DNA from: CAYUQT01 sp964596165
GTDB taxonomy: Bacteria; Planctomycetota; Phycisphaerae; UBA1845; JAFGLZ01
DNA length: 64,000 bases
Assembly: GCA_964596165.1 (NCBI GenBank)
Contig: CAZQTW010000017.1
Location: 28,498-92,497 of the forward strand
Reading direction: 5' to 3'
Shown: positions 55,394 through 62,858 of the stretch, in pieces
How positions within the stretch are numbered: the stretch's first letter is position 1
Layout: each line of letters begins with the position of its first letter
Notes under the pieces: generated by a model
Database searches by the model: none
Seen by the model: only the letters and a program-made list of their open reading frames with translations
What the model was told of the DNA's origin: nothing
Made by a program: the position numbers and the translations under genes

Positions 55394-56098
55394 TCAGGAA
55401 TCCACCCGATCGCTCGGCTTCGATGCCCACACGATCCACCAACTGCAATGCACGGCCAGGTTGTTGATCCAGAGATCGCGACGCTCGATGTTGTCCACGC
55501 GGAAACCCCCTCGCTCGTAGATCTTCTCAACGTCCCGGCGGGGGTAGAAGCTGTACAACGTGCCCTCAAGACCGAACGCACCCGCCTCTTCGCTCAACAG
55601 ATACGTCCGCCCTTCGATCTTCTTGCCGCGATGTCGAAGGTCGTCATGGCTTGTCCGCCAATTCGCCAACAACCTTCCGTCCGGCTTGAGAACACGCCGT
55701 ATCTGGCGGAGCATCGTCACGCTCCGGTCGGCCGTGGTGTTGAACAGAACGCCCCAGGCCACCACCACGTCAAGCCGCGCGTCGGCAATCGGCAAAGCCG
55801 CGATGTCACCCAGCAACACCCGCCCCGGCTGCCCCTCGCGGACCACGGCCCGGCGGGCCTGGTCGAGCGCGTTCACGTTGTAGTCCAAGCCGTAAACCTC
55901 AAACCCCTCACGTGCCATGCACGCAAGATGTCGCCCGCCGCCGCAGCCGATGTCCAGTGCCCGCCGCCCGCAGCGCTCGCCCCGCGCGAACGAATGGCCG
56001 AGAAATCGCACAACCTCCGCGTCCGGCCAAATCAACCGGTGCGTGTCGATGTTCCGTTCCCACGCGGCTCGAGATTCCTGTTCAAGCGGGTTGAGCAT
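55394..56098 (-). CDS. SAM-dependent class I methyltransferase in the neu operon
   Basis: A 234-residue methyltransferase with the SAM-binding motif I ALDIGCGGGRHLACMA (about residues 47-62), the acidic end of strand 2 in VYGLDYN, LLGDIAALPIAD as motif II, and VVVAWGVLFNTT as motif III. It overlaps the end of neuC by 17 bases, has a strong AGGAGGAA site, and is followed by neuB after 29 bases, so it belongs to the operon. Likely roles are O- or N-methylation of the nonulosonic acid or its precursor (inference). Methyltransferase genes between neuC and neuB are not part of the standard pathway. Confidence 0.85.
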   Translation of the reverse strand: MLNPLEQESRAAWERNIDTHRLIWPDAEVVRFLGHSFARGERCGRRALDIGCGGGRHLACMAREGFEVYGLDYNVNALDQARRAVVREGQPGRVLLGDIAALPIADARLDVVVAWGVLFNTTADRSVTMLRQIRRVLKPDGRLLANWRTSHDDLRHRGKKIEGRTYLLSEEAGAFGLEGTLYSFYPRRDVEKIYERGGFRVDNIERRDLWINNLAVHCSWWIVWASKPSDRVDS

Positions 56099-57308
56099 CC
56101 GGTTCCTCCTGGGTTGCCTCGCACACCGCGGAAACGTCAAAAGGGGCCGAAGGCACTCGCTTCTCCAATAGCCGGCGATCGATCGCCAATTCGCCGAGAA
56201 TGGCGGCAATCCGCTCGCCGGCATGACCGTCCCCGAACGGATTGGTCGCGGCGCTTGCCCTCGCGCGAAAATCCCGGTCGCCGATCGCTCGCCCCAACGC
56301 CTGATCGATACCCTCCGCGTCGCCGGAAACGTCGATGATGTTCTCCGCACGCAGGCGGCCTTCCTGCCTCGCCCCGATGTTGACCGTGGGAACACCAAAA
56401 CTCGGCGTCTCAATCAATCCGCTGCTGCTGTTGCCGATCACCGCATCGGCCAAGGCCAGCAAACTGCGGTATCGCCTCCGACCCAGGCTGGCAAACACGT
56501 GAACGCCCGGGCGATCCTGGGCCCACGACCGAACCGTCTGGTCCACCCAGCGGGCGCCCGCGTCGGTGTTGCTCAGCGTCAGAATGACGGTCGCCTCGGG
56601 CCGACGCGCCAGTGCGGCCAGCATGGCATTCAGCTCATCCCGACTCTCCTCGGGGCGAAGCGTCACCGGTAGGTAGGTCGCCAGGATCAGAGGATGCTTG
56701 AGCGGGACCCCCAGGGCCGCTTCCATCTCCCGCAAACCGAGCAGGCCGTCCTTCAAATCGTCCAAACTCGGCAGCCCCACGACATGAACACGCCAAGGGT
56801 CCTGGCCGAGCGCAATCAGACGGTCGGCGTACGCCCGACACGACACAAAATGAACGTGCGCCAACTGCGTCAGCGCATTGCGGAGATAGCCGTCCAGACA
56901 CGTCGCATGATCGCACTCCCCGCCGCCAATGTGAGCGATCGGAAGACGCAGCGCCTCCGCGGCCAACGCCCCGGCGAAGGTCTCGTACCGATCGCCCAGG
57001 AACACCGCGATGTCCGGCTTGATGAGGTCGAGGGCCTCGGCAATCGCCGTCACCGCACGCCCCATCGTGCGAGCCACCCCCAGGTCGCTCGTGGCCGCCT
57101 CGTCGTCCAAAATAGGAATCTGCGCGGCAATGTCCCACCCGTCGGACTCGATCTCACGAAGCGTCATTCCGTGCGCCTCCGACAGGTGACTCCCCGTAAC
57201 CATCAGCCGCAAGCGCAAGTCCGGTCGGGCGTCGATCGACCGAAGAACACTGTGCAAGACGCCGTAATCGCTCCGCGCCCCCGTAAGAACCGCTATCTTG
57301 CGGGCCAT
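56082..57308 (-). CDS. neuC: UDP-N-acetylglucosamine 2-epimerase, hydrolysing (NeuC type)
   Basis: A 408-residue GT-B-fold epimerase that converts UDP-GlcNAc (or a diacetamido derivative) to ManNAc-type sugar and UDP. The N-terminal TGARSDYG is at residues 9-16, DIAVFLGDRYETFA near 95-108, AHIGGGE near 120, and the C-terminal GNSSSGLIETPSFGVPTVNIG is the nucleotide-binding signature. The start ATG shares one base with the neuA stop (TGATG), and GGAGG lies upstream. The LegG enzymes of the legionaminic pathway look the same at this level, so the substrate sugar is open; no legB/legC/legH homologue is seen nearby, favouring UDP-GlcNAc. Confidence 0.92.
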   Translation of the reverse strand: MARKIAVLTGARSDYGVLHSVLRSIDARPDLRLRLMVTGSHLSEAHGMTLREIESDGWDIAAQIPILDDEAATSDLGVARTMGRAVTAIAEALDLIKPDIAVFLGDRYETFAGALAAEALRLPIAHIGGGECDHATCLDGYLRNALTQLAHVHFVSCRAYADRLIALGQDPWRVHVVGLPSLDDLKDGLLGLREMEAALGVPLKHPLILATYLPVTLRPEESRDELNAMLAALARRPEATVILTLSNTDAGARWVDQTVRSWAQDRPGVHVFASLGRRRYRSLLALADAVIGNSSSGLIETPSFGVPTVNIGARQEGRLRAENIIDVSGDAEGIDQALGRAIGDRDFRARASAATNPFGDGHAGERIAAILGELAIDRRLLEKRVPSAPFDVSAVCEATQEEPDAQPA

Positions 57309-58021
57309 CAACAACCTCCTCGACCCGCGCAAGGGGTCATCCGCCCGAAAAGGGCCTCCGCCAAGGTCAGATCAATCGGCGTATCAATGTCGATGCTGCG
57401 CTCGGCCGGCATGATGGAAACGGCAAACGGTTTGACGTGGAAGTAGCCCGCCTTCAGGGCCGCCTCGAACCGCGTCGCGTAGATCGCCCCATTCAGTCGA
57501 TAGAGCGGCTCCGTCCCCTGCCGGTGATCCGGAAGCCCCCCGTCCGCCAGAAAACGCTCCGCGCGATTGCCGACCACACGATACATGTAGGCAGGGTGCT
57601 CCGAAACCGGACAGACCGTCGCCACGCAGTCGCAGCCGCACGTCTTCAGCAGGCCAATCGCCGCGTCAATGTCGTCACCGCCGCGAAGCGGCGAGGTGGC
57701 CTGAAGATGAACCACCGCCCACGGATGCGGTTCGTGATCCCGAACCCATTCCAGCCAATGACGGCTCACCGCGTTCCCGCCGGCCGTATCCGTCGCCAGT
57801 TCCACCGGACGCTTGAACGGAATCTCAGCACCCCACCGCCGCGCTACGTCGGCAATTTCGTCGTCTTCGGTGCTAACCATCACGCGATGGATCCAACGAC
57901 TGGCCAGCGCCGCCTCAATGGTGTGCGCAATGAGCGGCTTGCCGCCCAGCTCGGCCAGATTCTTGCGCGGAATCCCACGCGAACCGCCCCGAGCGGGTAT
58001 CATGGCATAGACAAGATCCAT
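57308..58021 (-). CDS. neuA: CMP-N-acylneuraminate (nonulosonate) cytidylyltransferase
   Basis: A 237-residue cytidylyltransferase that activates the nonulosonic acid to its CMP form. AMIPARGGSRGIPRKNL at residues 6-22 is the nucleotide-binding signature; VMVSTEDDEIADVA, LQATSPLRGGDDID and the late SIDIDTPIDL, which carries the metal-binding aspartates, all fit. It is the first gene of the six-gene minus-strand operon. No Shine-Dalgarno is apparent before ATG 58021, and the predicted transcript begins close to the start codon, so the message may be leaderless. Length is slightly above the usual 225-230 residues. Confidence 0.93.
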   Translation of the reverse strand: MDLVYAMIPARGGSRGIPRKNLAELGGKPLIAHTIEAALASRWIHRVMVSTEDDEIADVARRWGAEIPFKRPVELATDTAGGNAVSRHWLEWVRDHEPHPWAVVHLQATSPLRGGDDIDAAIGLLKTCGCDCVATVCPVSEHPAYMYRVVGNRAERFLADGGLPDHRQGTEPLYRLNGAIYATRFEAALKAGYFHVKPFAVSIMPAERSIDIDTPIDLTLAEALFGRMTPCAGRGGC

Positions 58022-58026
58022 CTTAA

Positions 58027-58056
58027 GTTACATTCGTCCAGATGGTTACAGTTCAA
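58027..58056 (-). promoter_or_regulatory. Candidate promoter of the nonulosonic acid operon
   Basis: On the minus strand TTGAAC (58056-58051), an 18-base spacer, then TGTAAC (58032-58027), each with two mismatches to consensus. Transcription would begin at or near the neuA ATG, in keeping with the lack of a Shine-Dalgarno sequence. Confidence 0.3.
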
Positions 58057-58095
58057 CCGACCGTCGCATCCGCTACCTATTTATCGGTCCTGAAC

Positions 58096-58106
58096 GGGGG
58101 GGGGGG
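58096..58106. repeat. Run of eleven G (poly-C on the neu operon strand)
   Basis: An uninterrupted 11-base homopolymer, 75 bases upstream of neuA and about 40 bases upstream of its candidate -35 box. I noticed no longer single-base run in the window. Such tracts slip during replication and can change promoter geometry. Confidence 0.9.
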
Positions 58107-58234
58107 TGAGGCCAGGGGCCCGCACTCCCGGGGATATCATCTGCCCACAGGTTCAGACACTAAACCCATTTGAAACAATGCTTTATGAGCGACACACCAT
58201 CGGCCCGCCCTCCTCGAGCCGAATGCCTCCGCCG

Positions 58235-58687
58235 TTAGTGCGCGTGATGCCCGTGACCCGCCTTACGCGGACGCGGCAGGGCCTTCCCCGTCGTCCCCGT
58301 CGCCAACTTGGCGTGCAAGACGCCCTTCTCACGCTGGAGTCGATCGGCGAGCTCCTTGATGTCCTTGCCCTTGCCCCGAACCATGATCATTTCGGCGCAG
58401 AGGTCCGCGTCGAGATGCACGTGCGTGGTAGCCAGCACGTTTCCGGAGAAATGATGCTGTTGATGCGTCAGCCGATCCGTCAGGCCCCGCGCCGAATGGT
58501 CGTAGATCAGCGAGATCGTGCCGAGCAGGACCTTGTCCGTACGCCATTCCTGGTCCACCAGATGCGCCCGAATCAGATCGCGGACAAACTCCGAGCGGTT
58601 GCTGTACCGGCTCTGCGCCACGAGCTTCTCAAGCCGCTCATAGAGCGGCCTCTCCAGCGATACGCTCAGCCGCACGATATTGGACAT
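58235..58687 (-). CDS. nikR: NikR-type nickel-responsive transcriptional regulator
   Basis: A 150-residue regulator. Residues 1-45 form a ribbon-helix-helix DNA-binding domain (VRLSVSLERPLYERLEKLV, SNRSEFVRDLIR). The ACT-like C-terminal domain has H78, H89, H91 and C97 (TTHVHLDADLC), the same spacing as the nickel ligands H76, H87, H89 and C95 of Escherichia coli NikR. It binds as a tetramer and usually represses nickel uptake genes. No nickel transporter or nickel enzyme gene is nearby, so its targets must be elsewhere. The tail is rich in His and Lys. GGGAG precedes the ATG at 58687. Confidence 0.9.
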   Translation of the reverse strand: MSNIVRLSVSLERPLYERLEKLVAQSRYSNRSEFVRDLIRAHLVDQEWRTDKVLLGTISLIYDHSARGLTDRLTHQQHHFSGNVLATTHVHLDADLCAEMIMVRGKGKDIKELADRLQREKGVLHAKLATGTTGKALPRPRKAGHGHHAH

Positions 58688-58868
58688 GACCGTCGTCTCC
58701 CACCTCACCAATGAATCCTAACGAGAGCATTTCGGCACATCAAGCGATTGTAGCGTCGAAACCCCACGTTGGACCTCCCTTGGCAACTGTGGAGACCCGA
58801 TCACAGAAGCACCTTGCCCCGAGTGTCCTCGGGAGCGCACTCACGCACACCCCCATGCCCCGCCTTCG

Positions 58869-59969
58869 TCAGAAAAAGACCTTCGCCAGCCGCAGGGCGC
58901 CTTGCCCCCATGGCACGCGGTGCGATATGCCGGTTGTTCCTCCGAACTCGTCAAGATGGGCCTCGTACCAGCGGTAGTTCCGGACCAGCGCATCCTTGTT
59001 CGAAAACTTCGGTTGAAACCCCAGCACTCGTTGAGCCTTCTCGATGGATACGAAGGAGTCTTCGCAGGCGGTCTCGTAAACCCATTTGTACAGAGGGGAC
59101 ACCCGCATCCACTCCAACAAACGCAGCGTCCAGATCAGGGGGCGCGCGGGGAACGAACGGACTTTCTTGCCGAACCCGGCCGCATCCAAGACGGCCTGAA
59201 AGTCCTCTCGCAGGGTGGTGAACTCGGCGGCGCCGATGTTGAAGACGTCGTTCACGCGCGCCCGGTCCAGCGTGCAGCAGGCGTAGAGGGCGTCGCAGAG
59301 GTCCTCGACGTCCAACAGTTGATAACGGTTGCGTCCCGAACCGATCATCGGAAACCCGCGTCCCTCGTGCGCCCATTCGTACAGAATGGCAAATGCCCCC
59401 AGACGCTCCGGCCCCACAAACGACTTGGGCCTGACGATGGGGATGCACAGGCCGTGGCGCTCGCGATATCCGACGCATACCTCCTCCGCCCGAACCTTCG
59501 CTTCCCCATAAGGTCCCACACCCTGTTTCGGATCGTCCTCCAGCAGGGGATGGTGATCCGGAATCCCGTAAACCGCCGTGGAGGACACGTGGACCACACG
59601 CTCCACGCCTTCCTCCAGGGCGACCTGAAGCACGTTCCGCGTTCCATCGACTTCCGTGGAGAAGATGTCCTCGCGCGTGTAGAGCGGCAGCGCGGCCGCA
59701 GCGTGAACCACGACCTTCGAACCGGAGACGGCCCGCCGCACGTCGTCCATGTTTCGCGTGTCCCCCGTGTGTGCCGCCACACGTCCACGGCAGTCGGGAT
59801 AGTCGAACGGCGCGATGTCCAGCGTCGCCACCCGATGTCCCCGCGCCAAAAGATACCTCGCCAGGTTGATTCCCAGGAACCCCGACCCCCCGGTAATGAG
59901 ATACCGGTCGGACAGCGATCCCGTTGGCGTCAGTCCGGGGCTTGCATCGAAAGGGTGCGGCTCGGTCAT
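58869..59969 (-). CDS. NAD-dependent epimerase/dehydratase (3-beta-HSD/extended SDR type)
   Basis: A 366-residue extended SDR. The NAD motif YLITGGSGFLGINLARYLL begins near residue 23; VHAAAALPLYTREDI and HVSSTAVYGIPDHHP follow; the catalytic pair is in PYGEAKVRAEE (YxxxK). VRPKSFVGPERLG and the DVEDLCDALYAC segment are typical of nucleotide-sugar or sterol-type epimerases. The C terminus (RLLEWMRVSPLYKWVYET) is longer than in UDP-galactose epimerases. The substrate is unknown; a glycan role is likely from the surroundings. AAAGGA precedes ATG 59969. The gene is divergent from the deoxyhypusine-synthase-like operon, with a regulated promoter region between them. Confidence 0.88.
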   Translation of the reverse strand: MTEPHPFDASPGLTPTGSLSDRYLITGGSGFLGINLARYLLARGHRVATLDIAPFDYPDCRGRVAAHTGDTRNMDDVRRAVSGSKVVVHAAAALPLYTREDIFSTEVDGTRNVLQVALEEGVERVVHVSSTAVYGIPDHHPLLEDDPKQGVGPYGEAKVRAEEVCVGYRERHGLCIPIVRPKSFVGPERLGAFAILYEWAHEGRGFPMIGSGRNRYQLLDVEDLCDALYACCTLDRARVNDVFNIGAAEFTTLREDFQAVLDAAGFGKKVRSFPARPLIWTLRLLEWMRVSPLYKWVYETACEDSFVSIEKAQRVLGFQPKFSNKDALVRNYRWYEAHLDEFGGTTGISHRVPWGQGALRLAKVFF

Positions 59970-60001
59970 GATGGGTCCTTTCCTATTGAGGTACGGAGGG
60001 C

Positions 60002-60029
60002 TTTACTCAACGACCGCTCCCGGTATAAT
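60002..60029 (+). promoter_or_regulatory. Promoter of the deoxyhypusine-synthase-like/heptose block
   Basis: TTTACT (60002-60007, 4 of 6), 16-base spacer, perfect TATAAT (60024-60029). The predicted start of transcription, near 60036, falls right at the edge of the long palindrome that follows. Confidence 0.6.
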
Positions 60030-60036
60030 GGGGATT

Positions 60037-60065
60037 GGTATTACGAATTTTTTGTTTGTAATACC
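60037..60065. promoter_or_regulatory. Palindromic operator, copy 1
   Basis: GGTATTACGAA and TTTGTAATACC form eleven-base inverted arms (one mismatch) around a seven-base loop. The core, GTATTACGA-N9-TTGTAATAC, is shared with a second site at 62659. It lies immediately after the promoter -10 box, where a bound protein would block transcription; a T-run in the loop could also make it an RNA hairpin. Confidence 0.65.
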
Positions 60066-60175
60066 ATAACGCGTTCCGGAGGCCGTCGCAAGATGTCGTG
60101 AAGCCGCCGTTCCGTCGAGGACATGCGATGGTCGCCGCTGAAACCGGCCGCAATCGACGCCGGAAAGGAAAACCC

Positions 60176-61321
60176 ATGCCGGCAAACGCAATACCGAAGG
60201 TTGCTCGTGTCCTCAACCCCGTCTCCAGGAGAAAAAAACGGGCCCTGCTGGGAAGACCGGTAGAGGCCGTTCGAGTACATCGGGGAATGACGGTCGCCGA
60301 TCTCGTACGCGGCATGAAAGACATGTCGATCCAGTCGCGGAGCATCGGCCTGTGCGCCGACGTTCTGGACCGGATGATGAAGGACAAGGATCGTCCGACC
60401 ATATTCCTGGGACTCGCCGGCCCCCTCATCGCCGCCGGACTGCGGTCCCTCATCAGGGATCTCATCGCCGGCGGATACGCGGACGTCGTCGTTTCGACGG
60501 GGGCGATTCTCTACCAGGACATCTATCAGGCCCGAGGGTTTCTTCACTACCGAGGCTCACCGAGGGCCGACGACGCCGAGCTTCGATCGCTGTACATCGA
60601 CCGAATTTACGACACGTACGTTGATGAAGAGAAATTCTGGGAAACCGACGTGTGGTGCGGGGACATGGCCGATGCGCTGCCACCGGGGGCATACTCCTCA
60701 CGCCAGTACCTCGACCATCTCGGCTCCCGGCTTTCGGACAGTCAGTCCATTCTCAGGACGTGCCATGCCCTGGGCGTGCCGGTCTTCTGTCCGGCCTTGA
60801 ACGACAGCTCGATCGGCATCGGACTCACGCACCACCGGCATCGCTGCAAACAGGAGCATCGACGGGGCATCGTCATCGACTCCATTCAGGACAACTACGA
60901 GTTGACACAGATCGTCGTCCGCTCAAGGAAGACCGCCGCCATCTATGTCGCCGGCGGCGTGCCCAAGAACTACATCAACGACTCCATCGTCATGGGCAAC
61001 ATCTTCGGCCTCGACCGAGGGCACGCCTACGCGATCCAGATCACGACCGCCGTCACCGCCGACGGAGGGCTTTCCTCCAGCACGCTCGGCGAAGCACAAA
61101 GCTGGGGGAAGATCGGGGTCGATGCGGACTGGGCGATGGCATGGGTTGAGCCCAGCGTGGCCCTGCCGCTGTTGGCGGCCTACCTCTTCGACCGTTATCC
61201 GGCGCCGGCGCGATCGAAACTCTCGTTTGAATGGGACTCCGATGTGCTCCGCGGAATGAACTCCTCAACCCGGAAGGCGGGCCGACGACCCAAGGGCAAC
61301 CACATCCGGGTCGGCGAATGA
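60176..61321 (+). CDS. Deoxyhypusine synthase family protein
   Basis: A 381-residue NAD-dependent protein of the deoxyhypusine/homospermidine synthase fold. VVVSTGAILYQDIYQARGF (residues 104-122), VPVFCPALNDSSIGIGL (201-217) and the active-site loop YVAGGVPKNYIND with K264, equivalent to the lysine that carries the aminobutyl imine, are all present. Bacteria have no eIF5A, so the enzyme presumably moves an aminobutyl or aminopropyl group between small polyamines or guanidino compounds. AAAGGAA precedes ATG 60176. It is the first gene after the regulated promoter and is followed 13 bases later by the truncated rfaE2 and then hldD. Confidence 0.85.
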   Translation: MPANAIPKVARVLNPVSRRKKRALLGRPVEAVRVHRGMTVADLVRGMKDMSIQSRSIGLCADVLDRMMKDKDRPTIFLGLAGPLIAAGLRSLIRDLIAGGYADVVVSTGAILYQDIYQARGFLHYRGSPRADDAELRSLYIDRIYDTYVDEEKFWETDVWCGDMADALPPGAYSSRQYLDHLGSRLSDSQSILRTCHALGVPVFCPALNDSSIGIGLTHHRHRCKQEHRRGIVIDSIQDNYELTQIVVRSRKTAAIYVAGGVPKNYINDSIVMGNIFGLDRGHAYAIQITTAVTADGGLSSSTLGEAQSWGKIGVDADWAMAWVEPSVALPLLAAYLFDRYPAPARSKLSFEWDSDVLRGMNSSTRKAGRRPKGNHIRVGE

Positions 61322-61334
61322 GGCAAGGTGGTGC

Positions 61335-61598
61335 ATGCCGGCGACAATGAAAAACGCGGAGCCCAGGCTTCTCACCCTGGATCAGATGTTGGCCGAGCGG
61401 CATCGGCTGAAGCAGGCCGGTCGAACCCTCGTCCTCATCAACGGATGCTTTGACATCCTTCATGTGGGGCACGTCGAGTACCTCACCTTCGCCCGTCGAC
61501 AGGGAAACGCGCTGGTGGTTGCTGAAAGGGTACCGGACCGGTCCGCCACAAGCATCATTGCCCGCATCCCGGCGGCCGAAAACGGAGAGCGTCCTTGA
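61335..61598 (+). pseudogene. Internally deleted rfaE2/HldE-type heptose cytidylyl/adenylyltransferase
   Basis: An 87-codon open frame. It begins like the nucleotidyltransferase domain of ADP-heptose synthase: LVLINGCFDILHVGHVEYL (residues 33-51) with the HxGH motif, and FARRQGNALVV. It then jumps directly to VPDRSATSIIARI, which matches the extreme C terminus of the same domain (PGRSTTxIIERI). Some 70 residues between, including the KGGDY/D segment, are missing; the normal length is about 160. The reading frame is intact, so a short protein could still be made, but it should not bind substrate. It overlaps the next start by four bases (TTGA). Confidence 0.75.
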
Positions 61599-62659
61599 GA
61601 AAGCGATTGATCGTAACAGGCGGGGCCGGCTTCATCGGAAGCAACCTCGTCAAGGCCCTAAACAAGCGTGGCCGCGAGAAGATTCTCGTTGTGGACCACG
61701 TGGACAACCCCGCCAAGCACTGCAACCTCGAGCGAATCCGATTCGAGGAGTATCTGGACAAGATCGAATTCCGCACAATGCTGCGCGAGGGACGCGCCCC
61801 GACAGCCGATGCGGTGTTTCATCTCGGCGCATGCACCTCCACAACGGAGACAAACGAAGCGTACCTCTATGACAACAACTACCTCTATACCCGTGACCTC
61901 TGCGAATGGTCGCTGCGAACCGGGGCTCGTTTTGTCTACGCCTCCAGCGCCGCAACCTATGGCGACGGCGCCATGGGATACTCCGACGAGGACGCCGTCA
62001 CCTCGGCCTTGGCGCCGCTAAACCCCTATGGACGTTCCAAGCATGTGTTCGACCTCTGGGCACTTGTGACCGGCGCAATCAATCGCATCGTTGGGCTGAA
62101 GTACTTCAATGTGTACGGACCCGGCGAGATTCACAAGGGCCCCATGCGTTCGATGGTCAGCAAGGGTCACGAGCAGATCTTGAGCGAAGGAGTGATCACA
62201 CTCTTCAAGTCGCATCGCCCGGACGTTCGCGACGGCCACCAGGATCGGGACTTCATACACGTGGACGACGCGGTCGCCGTGACACTGTTCTTCCACGACC
62301 ATCCCGAGATATCAGGACTCTTCAACTGCGGAACCGGCGCGGCACGAACCTGGATCGACGTGGGCCGCGCCCTGTTCGCGGCCATGGGCTTGCCGCCGAG
62401 AATTCGGTACGTCGACATGCCCGCGAACATCCGGGACACGTACCAGTACCACACGCAAGCGGATGTGAGGAAGTTGCGACGGGCCGGTTATGTCGACCCA
62501 TTCCTGGACATCGAGGAGGGCATACGCCGGTACGTGAGGGAGTACCGTGCACCGGCCGCCGACTCATCGATGACCTCCGCTTCGTCGGCGGACGTATTCG
62601 TCGGAGAGGGAAGGATAAGGGATGAGGCGAACGGCCCCCTTGACGCACGTCGGCGTTAG
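61595..62659 (+). CDS. hldD: ADP-L-glycero-D-manno-heptose 6-epimerase
   Basis: A 354-residue extended SDR that epimerises ADP-D-glycero-heptose to the L-glycero form, the last step before heptose enters the LPS core or another heptosylated glycan. LIVTGGAGFIGSNLVKAL at residues 5-22 binds NADP; HLGACTSTTETN is diagnostic of HldD; SSAATYGDG and PYGRSKHVFD (YxxxK) form the active site; FNVYGPGE and RDFIHVDDAV follow. The C terminus is about 30 residues longer than in Escherichia coli. The start is TTG 61595, with GGAGAG upstream and a four-base overlap with the truncated rfaE2, a sign of translational coupling. Confidence 0.92.
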   Translation: MRKRLIVTGGAGFIGSNLVKALNKRGREKILVVDHVDNPAKHCNLERIRFEEYLDKIEFRTMLREGRAPTADAVFHLGACTSTTETNEAYLYDNNYLYTRDLCEWSLRTGARFVYASSAATYGDGAMGYSDEDAVTSALAPLNPYGRSKHVFDLWALVTGAINRIVGLKYFNVYGPGEIHKGPMRSMVSKGHEQILSEGVITLFKSHRPDVRDGHQDRDFIHVDDAVAVTLFFHDHPEISGLFNCGTGAARTWIDVGRALFAAMGLPPRIRYVDMPANIRDTYQYHTQADVRKLRRAGYVDPFLDIEEGIRRYVREYRAPAADSSMTSASSADVFVGEGRIRDEANGPLDARRR

Positions 62660-62668
62660 TATTACGAT
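62640..62668 (+). promoter_or_regulatory. Promoter of the exported InlB-repeat protein gene
   Basis: TTGACG (62640-62645, 5 of 6), 17-base spacer, TACGAT (62663-62668, 4 of 6). The -10 box is inside the palindromic operator copy 2. Confidence 0.55.
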
Positions 62669-62685
62669 CATTCGGTTCGTAATAC
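62659..62685. promoter_or_regulatory. Palindromic operator, copy 2
   Basis: GTATTACGA (62659-62667) and TCGTAATAC (62677-62685) are perfect nine-base inverted arms separated by nine bases, the same geometry and sequence as the site at 60038-60064. It covers the -10 box of the promoter for the exported protein, so a bound regulator should repress it. Confidence 0.65.
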
Positions 62686-62858
62686 ACCCGCCGATTCATT
62701 CCCGGGGGCGAACGGCGTTGCAGCGTGCGGCACGGTGCCGGACCCTGCGGCATGACGCGGCGGTCGCGTTGTGTCCGTCCGGTTCATGGAAGCCTTGACG
62801 GGATCAAGGCAAACGGACGAACCCGATGTGGGTTCTCAGAAGCGAAGGAGGCTGTGCG

